Shown: in pieces, positions 16,519-23,851 of the stretch
How positions within the stretch are numbered: the stretch's first letter is position 1
How the letters are laid out: each line of letters opens with the position of its first letter
Assembly (NCBI GenBank): GCA_017468435.1
Contig: JAFUIP010000011.1
Span: forward strand, 1 to 64,000
Reading direction: 5' to 3'
From: Bacteroidales bacterium
GTDB taxonomy: Bacteria; Bacteroidota; Bacteroidia; Bacteroidales; UBA1402
Length of the DNA stretch: 64,000 bases
Notes under the pieces: generated by a model
Database searches by the model: none
Seen by the model: the letters and a program-made list of their open reading frames with translations, nothing else
What the model was told of the DNA's origin: nothing
Made by a program: the position numbers and the translations under genes

Positions 16519-18033
16519 ATGAAAAAAATTTGGAAAAACCTTGCCGTTGTTTTGATTATTGTCGTGGCAAGTGCCGGTATTTCTTACACGGTCGTATCAA
16601 AATTTTCGAAACAGATTCTCTCATCTTTCGAAAACATGAAAAACACGGAGCCTCAGGCTCAAGCTCAATTTGCTAGGATGGATGTGGTTCCTGCCATGGC
16701 TACCGATTTTACCGTAGCTGCCGAAAGCTCCATTCATGCAGTGGTGCACATTATGTCGAAAACACATCGTTCGGCCCAGCAAGCTCAGTCGCCCATCGAT
16801 CTTTTTGAGTACTTTTTTGGATATCGTGAATATAGCCAACCCCGTCAGCCGCAGCCTCAAGTGGGATATGGCTCGGGTGTCATCATTTCGCGTGATGGCT
16901 TTATCGTGACCAACAACCACGTGGTGGAAGGTGCCGACGAATTGCAGGTGACGCTCAACGACCAACGCTCGTTTACGGCTCGCATTGTAGGCACCGATCC
17001 GACTACCGATATCGCACTCATCAAAATTGATGCAGAAGATCTGCCCATCATTCCTTTCGGCAATTCCGACGATTTGAAAGTGGGTGAGTGGGTGCTTGCT
17101 GTGGGAAATCCTTTGAATCTTACTTCTACGGTGACAGCCGGTATTGTCAGTGCCAAGGCTCGTAATTTGGGTATTATCGGCGGCCGTTCGGCCAATGGTG
17201 CTCCCAGTCTCGGCATTGAATCTTTCATCCAGACCGATGCGGCTGTTAATCCCGGAAACAGTGGTGGCGCTTTGGTGAATACGCGCGGTGAATTGGTAGG
17301 TATCAATACTGCCATCGTTTCTTCTTCCGGTGCTTTCTCGGGTTATTCCTTTGCAGTGCCTGTGAGCATTGTCAGCAAGGTGGTGACCGACCTAAAACAA
17401 TACGGATCTGTTCAGCGCGCCATGTTGGGTGTGACCATCAGTACCATGAATTCTGAGTTGGCAAAGCTGAAAAAAATCGATATGGTGGAAGGTGTCTATG
17501 TGGAAAGCGTGGCCGATAGAACTGGTGCCAAGGAGGCTGGTCTGGAAGCTGGCGACATCATTGTTAAAGTCGATAATCGTAAAGTGGCTACCAATGCACA
17601 GTTGCAAGAACAGATCAGTCGTTTCCGTCCGGGCGATAAGGTCAAGGTGGAAGTGCTTCGCAAGGCCAAATCCATGACTTTCGACGTAACTCTGCGCAAT
17701 ATGTATGGCAGCACGGAAATCGTGAAACAAGCCGGCATGGAAGTTTTGGGTGCTAGTTTTGGTGAAGTATCGGATGAACAAAAACGTCAATTGAACATCA
17801 GCTATGGCATACAGGTAACCGGCCTGACCGATGGAAAATTGAAAGATTCTGGAATGCGTAAGGGTTTCATTATCATGAAGGTGAACGATCAACGTGTTCA
17901 TTCTGTGGCCGATTTTGAGAAACTTGTCAAGGATGTTCAATCGGGTGCCGGATTTGGTGAAAGTGCCTTGTTTATCGTCGGAATGTATCCTACCGGAAAG
18001 GTTAATTATTACGCAATAGATTTAGGCGAATAA
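16519..18033 (+). CDS. htrA: Periplasmic serine protease HtrA/DegP family
   Basis: HtrA degrades or refolds damaged envelope proteins. I chose the ATG at 16519 (MKKIWKNLAVV); a TTG nine bases earlier is less likely. The 504 residues start with a signal anchor (5-24). The trypsin-like domain carries the triad His134 (TNNHVVEG), Asp164 (TDIALIKI) and Ser248 (NPGNSGGALV). Two PDZ domains follow, at about 305-395 (AKEAGLEAGDIIVKV) and 410-500 (KDSGMRKGFIIMKV). The upstream gap (16444-16497) holds an 8-bp inverted repeat that could bind a stress regulator. The rpoD promoter begins 2 nt after its stop. Confidence 0.95.
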   Translation: MKKIWKNLAVVLIIVVASAGISYTVVSKFSKQILSSFENMKNTEPQAQAQFARMDVVPAMATDFTVAAESSIHAVVHIMSKTHRSAQQAQSPIDLFEYFFGYREYSQPRQPQPQVGYGSGVIISRDGFIVTNNHVVEGADELQVTLNDQRSFTARIVGTDPTTDIALIKIDAEDLPIIPFGNSDDLKVGEWVLAVGNPLNLTSTVTAGIVSAKARNLGIIGGRSANGAPSLGIESFIQTDAAVNPGNSGGALVNTRGELVGINTAIVSSSGAFSGYSFAVPVSIVSKVVTDLKQYGSVQRAMLGVTISTMNSELAKLKKIDMVEGVYVESVADRTGAKEAGLEAGDIIVKVDNRKVATNAQLQEQISRFRPGDKVKVEVLRKAKSMTFDVTLRNMYGSTEIVKQAGMEVLGASFGEVSDEQKRQLNISYGIQVTGLTDGKLKDSGMRKGFIIMKVNDQRVHSVADFEKLVKDVQSGAGFGESALFIVGMYPTGKVNYYAIDLGE

Positions 18034-18034
18034 A

Positions 18035-18066
18035 TTTGAAATTCTGTAAAATAAAGCCTATATTTG
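18035..18066 (+). promoter_or_regulatory. rpoD promoter
   Basis: TTTG (18035-18038), 20 bp, TATATTTG (18059-18066): a perfect Bacteroidetes consensus promoter just after the htrA stop and 25 bp before the sigma factor start. Confidence 0.85.
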
Positions 18067-18091
18067 CGCCCAATTTTCGAATCGATAAAGC

Positions 18092-18952
18092 ATGAGACAG
18101 CTTAAAATTACAAAATCCATCACTAATCGTGAAAGTGCTTCCTTAGACAAATACCTTCAGGAAATTGGTAGGGAAGAGTTGATTAAAGTAGAGGAAGAAG
18201 TAGAACTGGCTCAGCGCATCAGACAAGGAGACCGTGCCGCATTGGAAAAATTGACTCGTGCCAATCTCCGTTTCGTGGTATCTGTGGCAAAGCAGTATCA
18301 AAACCAGGGTTTGAGTTTGCCTGACCTTATTAACGAAGGTAACTTGGGTTTGATTAAAGCAGCCGAAAAATTTGACGAAACGCGTGGTTTCAAGTTTATT
18401 TCTTATGCTGTGTGGTGGATTCGTCAATCAATTCTTCAAGCTTTGGCAGAACAGTCGCGTATCGTGCGTTTGCCTTTGAATCAGGTAGGTTCCTTGAACA
18501 AGATTACCAAGGCCTTCTCTCGTTTCGAGCAAGAACACGAACGCAAGCCATCGCCAGAGGAATTGGCAGAAGAATTGGGCATTCCCGTTGACAAGATTGC
18601 CGATACTTTGAAGGTATCGGGTCGTCACGTTTCGGTTGATGCTCCTTTTGTGGAAGGCGAAGATAACAACTTGCTCGATGTGTTGGTGAATGATGATGCT
18701 CCTATTGCCGACCGCACGCTCATCAATGAATCTTTGAGCCGCGAAATCGACAGAGCTTTGTCAACTTTGACTGAACGAGAAAGTGACATTATTAAGATGT
18801 TCTTCGGGCTTGGCTGCCAAGAAATGACATTGGAAGAAATCGGCGACAAATTTGGACTCACCCGTGAACGCGTGCGTCAGATTAAAGAGAAAGCAATACG
18901 CCGTCTTCGTCAAAATTCCCGCAGCAAGCTTTTGAAAAGTTATTTGGGCTAA
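18092..18952 (+). CDS. rpoD: Primary RNA polymerase sigma factor (RpoD/SigA, Bacteroidetes short form)
   Basis: The 286-residue protein contains regions 1.2 to 4.2 but lacks region 1.1 and the large insertion of E. coli sigma-70, as in the Bacteroides primary sigma factor. Region 1.2: [16 protein letters not shown]. Region 2: [42 protein letters not shown] and the -10-reading [22 protein letters not shown]. Region 3: [18 protein letters not shown]. Region 4.2 [32 protein letters not shown]. It directs transcription from the TTTG/TAnnTTTG promoters seen in the window. It has its own promoter and is followed by a terminator. Confidence 0.97.
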   Translation: MRQLKITKSITNRESASLDKYLQEIGREELIKVEEEVELAQRIRQGDRAALEKLTRANLRFVVSVAKQYQNQGLSLPDLINEGNLGLIKAAEKFDETRGFKFISYAVWWIRQSILQALAEQSRIVRLPLNQVGSLNKITKAFSRFEQEHERKPSPEELAEELGIPVDKIADTLKVSGRHVSVDAPFVEGEDNNLLDVLVNDDAPIADRTLINESLSREIDRALSTLTERESDIIKMFFGLGCQEMTLEEIGDKFGLTRERVRQIKEKAIRRLRQNSRSKLLKSYLG

Positions 18953-18977
18953 AAACTGGCTTCGGCCAGTTTTTTTT
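18952..18977 (+). terminator. rpoD intrinsic terminator
   Basis: AAAACTGGC, a TTCG tetraloop, GCCAGTTTT and a run of T follow the rpoD stop directly. Confidence 0.93.
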
Positions 18978-19005
18978 ATGTCTTGTTGCGCCCATTTAGT
19001 GGCTG

Positions 19006-19665
19006 TTATTGCGCCTGAAAGAGAATAAAGAAATTGCCGGAAATCTGCTGTATGCTAGACATGACAAAGGGGTCGGTAACTCGGTTGGAAAAGATGTCGG
19101 AGAGACCATAATAGTAAGAGCCACTCAGTCCGCAAACTATCTTTCCAAGGTGAAATTCAAAGCCGGCGCCTCCCATGATGCCCCATTGGAAATAGGTCTC
19201 CGTAGGTTTGTTGTAATATGGATAATAGAAGGCCAGTTCTTCGTTGTTGTAAAATTCTTCCTCGCTGATGAAATAGCCGAACTTGGGCCCGGCATTCAAG
19301 AAGAAACGGGCTTTCCCGCTTTCAAGGTAAGCGTGCAACAAGAAAGGGACTTCTGCAAAAAGCATGCTGCGTTGGTAATAATCTTCCGCTTGGTAGCCAT
19401 AATCGTCTTTCCAGCCGCATTGACTCAGATTGAGTCCGGCTTCGATACCGAAATTTTTCTCGGCGATATAACGGAACACAAAACCGGCCTCATAGCCTTG
19501 TTGATACAATTTATCGGCATATAAAGGCTGCAGGGAAGCTGTGGAGAAAGTGACTCCGCCTGTCAAACCTAAGTACATTTCGTTTTTCTCCAATGCGCGA
19601 TATTGTGCTGCAACAGAAAAGCAGCAGAAAAACAATATCAATATGGATAAGAGTCTGTGTTTCAT
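19006..19665 (-). CDS. PorT-like outer-membrane beta-barrel protein
   Basis: The 219 residues start with a signal peptide (LLSILILFFCCFSVAAQ) followed by alternating hydrophobic strands, for example MYLGLTGGVTFST, AGFVFRYIAEKNFGIEAGLNLSQCGW, RFFLNAGPKFGYF and GAGFEFHLGKIVCGLSGSYYYGL. This is the OMP_b-brl/PorT-like pattern of small eight-stranded barrels. PorT itself takes part in T9SS in Porphyromonas, but many paralogues exist, so orthology is open. Its ATG overlaps the stop of the upstream LysM gene by 4 nt, so translation is coupled. Confidence 0.75.
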   Translation of the reverse strand: MKHRLLSILILFFCCFSVAAQYRALEKNEMYLGLTGGVTFSTASLQPLYADKLYQQGYEAGFVFRYIAEKNFGIEAGLNLSQCGWKDDYGYQAEDYYQRSMLFAEVPFLLHAYLESGKARFFLNAGPKFGYFISEEEFYNNEELAFYYPYYNKPTETYFQWGIMGGAGFEFHLGKIVCGLSGSYYYGLSDIFSNRVTDPFVMSSIQQISGNFFILFQAQ

Positions 19666-21446
19666 TGGATAATGCTTGAGTAAACCTCTTGATTGCGCTT
19701 GTAGTGAATCAAATAGATGCTGTTGTTATACCATCCGCTTTGTTCGTGCGTTTGTTTGAAGTGCATTTCGTGTTGCAAGGCAGCTACATTAAACTGACGA
19801 TAGGTGGCCATTTCGCTGAATTGCAGCATGATATCGTATGCCATCATGGCATAGCGCGGGAAAGTGTTAAGCAGATCCTTGCCAAAATTTAGACTATAAT
19901 TGATCTGGAACTGACGAACATCTTCGCGGTTGAAATTGGCGAAATAGCTTCCGTAAATAGTGGTGTTGAGGTTGTGAAGAACCGGTAAATTGCTCTTGTT
20001 CAGTGCGACCCATTCAGGATAACCCCACATCTCCACTTTGTAAGCAGAAGGCAGAAAATTGACGACGGCACCCACCATGGAAATGATACGATTGGCTTCG
20101 GACATGGAACTTGCACAGGGAATCACCAAATTGGGTTTCGTGTTGCTCATGCGGGCAGAAATGCTGTCTTGAAAATCATCGTCACCTTCGTATTCGATCA
20201 TTTCGTGGAAGGGAATCTTATAATCTATCAATTGGCGACGAGTGGCTTTGAACAATTGGCCTTTTTCATCGTTGGCCTCGTTGTAGGTGCGAATCAGAAT
20301 GATATTCTTGCCGGCATATTTTGAGGTGTCAAGCTTGAGAATGCCTTCGTTTACCATGTTCTGCGGAGCATTTACCTGATAAATGTATGGATTGTTCTCG
20401 GTTTCAACCACACGCGAACTGAAAGGCAATACCAATTTGACCTTTTGTTCTTTACACCATTCAGACAAGTATGGAATCTGATCGGTGTTGGCAGCGGCAA
20501 TGATGAAATCGTGCTTGCTCAGGTCGTTGTTCTTGAGGCATAATTGCGTGCGATACAAGGTGTTGCCAATGTCGTAGGCTTCAATATGAACCGAAATGCC
20601 CATCTTTTTTAAGGTGTCGGCAGCCATGAGCGCACCCTCGTAAAATTCTACATATCTTTCGTTGGAAATGCCGGTGGTGTCGCCAATCATGAAGGGGAGA
20701 AGCAGGGCGGTGGAAACGCTGTTTCTGGGTGTGGTATCTACCTGAGCAACAAGGTGCTGTATGCGTTCAAGCAAGGTCCTGACAGAGTCACGGGCAGAAT
20801 CGATTTCCTGCTGCATGTTTTGCACTTTTTCGGTAAGAACTTCCACTTCCTTGTTGGGCAAAATAACCACAGAACCTTTGCGCAAGCTATTGGGAATGCG
20901 TGGATTAAGCTGACGGATGGTTTCGATGTCCACTTTGAATTTCTTGGCAATTTCGCTCAGTCTTTCCTTGCGTTTGGTGACTGTGTAAATCTGCTCGTTA
21001 TCTGAATGGTAGAAATCGCCCTCGTCGGTGTCTTGGGTGGCGGAAGCATTGCCGGCGGGCTCATCGGCTAATTTCGTTTTGGGCGCCGTGGGCTGGGTAT
21101 CCTCGGTCGTTTCGGACTGAGATTCCGTTTGAGAAATTTGAGTATCTTGCTGTGGATTGCCATCCGTCGTTGTTGCTTCGCGCACGGGAATGGTGAGCAC
21201 GTGGCCGATTTTAAGACCTTCGCTTAGGAATGGATTCATGGCCAACAATTCTTCTTGGCTGATATTGAATCGCTTAGACAGGCCGTAAATGGTTTCTTTC
21301 GGTTGAACGCTATACTGATAATATTGTTTTCCGTTGACAGAGATGGTAGGGATGTTATGGTTGTTAGTGGGCTTGTTACCAGCGACTTGTGCGTTAGACA
21401 AGCTGCAGATACAGAGGCATATGATGCTGATGAAAAGATGTTTCAT
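19662..21446 (-). CDS. LysM protein with periplasmic-binding receptor domain
   Basis: After a signal peptide (1-19), two LysM repeats are visible: about 42-90 (YSVQPKETIYGLSKRFNISQEELLAMNP) and about 150-200 (YTVTKRKERLSEIAKKFKVDIETIRQLNP). A Gln/Thr-rich linker separates them and a short coiled coil follows (about 205-240). Residues 245-580 resemble a type I periplasmic receptor (Peripla_BP_6-like): VSTALLLPFMIGDTTG, VEFYEGALMAADTLKKMGI, VKLVLPFSSR and NIILIRTYNE. LysM binds peptidoglycan. The protein may sense or scaffold at the cell wall; no ligand is known. It overlaps the PorT-like gene, suggesting an envelope-related pair. A -7 box TACCTTTG lies at 21478-21485. Confidence 0.82.
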   Translation of the reverse strand: MKHLFISIICLCICSLSNAQVAGNKPTNNHNIPTISVNGKQYYQYSVQPKETIYGLSKRFNISQEELLAMNPFLSEGLKIGHVLTIPVREATTTDGNPQQDTQISQTESQSETTEDTQPTAPKTKLADEPAGNASATQDTDEGDFYHSDNEQIYTVTKRKERLSEIAKKFKVDIETIRQLNPRIPNSLRKGSVVILPNKEVEVLTEKVQNMQQEIDSARDSVRTLLERIQHLVAQVDTTPRNSVSTALLLPFMIGDTTGISNERYVEFYEGALMAADTLKKMGISVHIEAYDIGNTLYRTQLCLKNNDLSKHDFIIAAANTDQIPYLSEWCKEQKVKLVLPFSSRVVETENNPYIYQVNAPQNMVNEGILKLDTSKYAGKNIILIRTYNEANDEKGQLFKATRRQLIDYKIPFHEMIEYEGDDDFQDSISARMSNTKPNLVIPCASSMSEANRIISMVGAVVNFLPSAYKVEMWGYPEWVALNKSNLPVLHNLNTTIYGSYFANFNREDVRQFQINYSLNFGKDLLNTFPRYAMMAYDIMLQFSEMATYRQFNVAALQHEMHFKQTHEQSGWYNNSIYLIHYKRNQEVYSSIIQ

Positions 21447-21477
21447 ACTCGGATTTTTATTGACTTGAAAAACTCAG

Positions 21478-21485
21478 CAAAGGTA
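21478..21485 (-). promoter_or_regulatory. Possible -7 box of the LysM/PorT-like operon
   Basis: TACCTTTG on the minus strand, 32 bp before the LysM gene start. A TTTG (21511-21514) is 25 bp upstream, longer than the usual spacing. Confidence 0.45.
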
Positions 21486-21530
21486 ATAATAATTTATCAT
21501 AAAGAGCCATCAAAGTTCATAGGTTTTTGG

Positions 21531-21562
21531 CTTGACAAGGCCTACTAAATTCATTATCTTTG
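21531..21562 (+). promoter_or_regulatory. Promoter of the T9SS cargo gene
   Basis: CTTG (21531-21534) and TATCTTTG (21555-21562) are 20 bp apart, 27 bp before the start codon. This promoter and the one before the LysM gene are divergent. Confidence 0.6.
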
Positions 21563-21589
21563 TATGCTTTTTTGATAAAGAATATCTGT

Positions 21590-22849
21590 ATGAGAAAGAT
21601 CTTGCTTATCTTGTTGTTTTTGAGCAGTTTGAATCTGTATGCTGCTGTATTTGAAGCCAATTCAGGTACGGCTCATCAGGTGTATCGTCATGAACCGGCA
21701 AAAACCTCCGCTCTGCAAGATGTTTTTGTGTTCTACGGTCTGTCTCAAGCCTCCGTGCGATTTGAGTGTGAGCAGCCCCAAGCTTGTGTTTGGACCAAAA
21801 ACGGCGAAAGCCTCACACAGGAGCAAGTCAGCATAGAAGGAAATGCTTCCGTCTTGAGCGCATTGCAAGCCGATGTTATTTATACGGTACAATATGATTC
21901 GCAAGGTTTTTCTTTTTACGTAATTGATTATCAGAATAATGCGCTTAATTATGGCAGTTTGGTGGCGGTGACGGAAGCCGATGATATAGCTTCTTCTTTG
22001 CAATTGAGTTTGAAATATTGCAGTGAAGATCTTGCCTACAAAGGTTTGGACGGAAAAAAATACGAGATTGCCCGCGAGCATACGCTCACTTACACCGATG
22101 CCGTTTGGAACGAAAACGACGAAAGTTTTGAGGACGAAGAAAAAGTAATCACGCGCGAGGGTTTTGTCTCTTCTTTTGTTGTTGAAGCCCCCAGGCAAGA
22201 TGTGGAATTTATTTTGCAAGGCGATCAGTTTATGCGTTTTTGGAACCAGCCTTTGGCTGAAACCCGCTGTGCATACGAGGCTGTCAGCATAGAAACGCAT
22301 GCCAAGGCGGTGAAAGTCAAGGATGAAGAAGAGGGCTTGTCGCTAAAAGGTTCGGCACCTCTCGAAGTAGAATTCTATAGTTTGGCCAATCCGGCCACCG
22401 AATATTGTATATGGTATATTTACACCACGCCCGGTGCAACAGGTGATTATTTGTATAGAAAGGAAGAAAACATAAGCTATACTTTCTATTCCTCAGGTAC
22501 TTACACGGTGAAATTGATAGCCGGAAACGATGTGTGCAGCGATTCTGTGGAGTTCTCCATCACCGTGACTGAGTCTTCGCTCGATTGTCCGAATTTCTTC
22601 ACACCGCGATCTACACCGGGTGAAAACGACGAATTTAGAGTGGCGTATGAGTCTTTGGTGGAATTTCATGGTCGTATTCTGAATCGTTGGGGCAATCTCC
22701 TTTTCGAATGGACAGATCCGGAACAAGGTTGGGATGGCACTTACAAAGGCAATCCGGTTTCTCCGGGCGTATATTTTTATGTAATCACGGCAACCGGCTC
22801 CGACGGCATCAAGTATGTGAAGCGCGGTGATGTGAACTTGTTAGAATAA
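21590..22849 (+). CDS. PKD-like secreted protein with type B T9SS C-terminal domain
   Basis: The start at 21590 places the signal peptide (MRKILLILLFLSSLNLYA) at the N-terminus of a 419-residue protein. The N-terminal half is unfamiliar and rich in acidic and beta-prone sequence. About 250-335 is PKD-like (SAPLEVEFYSLANPATEYCIWYI ... SGTYTVKLIAGNDVCSDSVEFSITV). The last 85 residues, CPNFFTPRSTPGENDEFRV ... LNRWGNLLFEWTDPEQGWDGTYKGNPVSPGVYFYVI, are the gliding-motility-type C-terminal domain that T9SS uses for export and surface retention. It probably starts a unit with the lytic transglycosylase 15 nt later. Its target is unknown. Confidence 0.88.
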   Translation: MRKILLILLFLSSLNLYAAVFEANSGTAHQVYRHEPAKTSALQDVFVFYGLSQASVRFECEQPQACVWTKNGESLTQEQVSIEGNASVLSALQADVIYTVQYDSQGFSFYVIDYQNNALNYGSLVAVTEADDIASSLQLSLKYCSEDLAYKGLDGKKYEIAREHTLTYTDAVWNENDESFEDEEKVITREGFVSSFVVEAPRQDVEFILQGDQFMRFWNQPLAETRCAYEAVSIETHAKAVKVKDEEEGLSLKGSAPLEVEFYSLANPATEYCIWYIYTTPGATGDYLYRKEENISYTFYSSGTYTVKLIAGNDVCSDSVEFSITVTESSLDCPNFFTPRSTPGENDEFRVAYESLVEFHGRILNRWGNLLFEWTDPEQGWDGTYKGNPVSPGVYFYVITATGSDGIKYVKRGDVNLLE

Positions 22850-22864
22850 TAATTTGATAGATAG

Positions 22865-23851
22865 ATGATTATGAATAAGATGTTGTTTAGAAGGAATCTA
22901 ATACTGATGGCTGTTTTGCTTTGCGCAAGTTCTATGTCTATGGCGATGGACAAGTCAAAGGAAATGACCAAGGTGACGCCTGTTTATGGAAATCCGACCG
23001 AGACCCATGCCATGAAAGTGCCTAAACAGCTACAGTTTTGCAACCAAACCATCGATTTAAGAAGAATGGACATCCGTGAACGTTTCGACCGGGAGCTGAT
23101 GGCCATGAACTATATGCATTCGGCGACCTTGCAAATGATTAAGCGGGCCAATCGCTATTTTCCTATCATTGAGCCGATTCTGAAGGCAAACAATGTGCCT
23201 GATGACATGAAGTATCTTTGTTGCATCGAAAGTGGCATGAATCCGAAATCGGTGTCGAGCGTAGGTGCGGCCGGTCTGTGGCAGTTTATGTCTTCGACGG
23301 CGCAAGAGTATGGTTTGCAGGTAAATAGCGATGTGGACGAGCGTTATCATATAGAGAAATCTACCGTTGCTGCCTGTCAATATTTGAAGGATGCTTACGA
23401 GATATACAAGGATTGGAATCTGGTGGCCGCGTCCTACAATGCAGGTAAACGTCGTATTACTCAAGAACTTGAAAAACAAAAGGTAGATAATTATTTTGAC
23501 CTATATTTGAACGAAGAAACCTCGCGCTATGTGTTCCGTATTCTGGCCTGTAAATGGGTCTTGGAGCATCTGAAAGATTATGGTTTCCATTTGAATGCTG
23601 AAGATTTGTATCAGCCCATTGCGTACAAAACGGTGATTGTCAATACTGCCATTCCCGATTGGGCGGCCTTTGCCGTGGAGCAGGGCACTACTTATAAACA
23701 ATTGAAGGAAGCGAATCTTTGGATCAAGGGAAATGTCATGTTGAATAAGGCCGGTCGTCTGTACGAAGTGAAGATTCCGGCTAGCGACAAGGCTTTGTTA
23801 TTTGACGAAAAGAAACTGAAAACCCATCAACCAGCTTGGATATATGAGTGA
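22865..23851 (+). CDS. Lytic transglycosylase (SLT/MltD-like)
   Basis: The protein cleaves glycan strands of peptidoglycan in the periplasm. It has a signal peptide (RRNLILMAVLLCASSMSMA), then the SLT domain at about 105-245: PDDMKYLCCIESGMNPKSVSSVGAAGLWQFMSSTA with the catalytic Glu, and WNLVAASYNAGKRRI. The C-terminal 60 residues (YKTVIVNTAIPDWAAFAVEQGTTYKQLKEANLWI) look like a remnant of the LysM-containing tail of MltD. Several ATGs lie at the start (22865, 22871, 22880); I keep the first. The 3' end overlaps uvrA by 8 nt. Confidence 0.9.
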   Translation: MIMNKMLFRRNLILMAVLLCASSMSMAMDKSKEMTKVTPVYGNPTETHAMKVPKQLQFCNQTIDLRRMDIRERFDRELMAMNYMHSATLQMIKRANRYFPIIEPILKANNVPDDMKYLCCIESGMNPKSVSSVGAAGLWQFMSSTAQEYGLQVNSDVDERYHIEKSTVAACQYLKDAYEIYKDWNLVAASYNAGKRRITQELEKQKVDNYFDLYLNEETSRYVFRILACKWVLEHLKDYGFHLNAEDLYQPIAYKTVIVNTAIPDWAAFAVEQGTTYKQLKEANLWIKGNVMLNKAGRLYEVKIPASDKALLFDEKKLKTHQPAWIYE

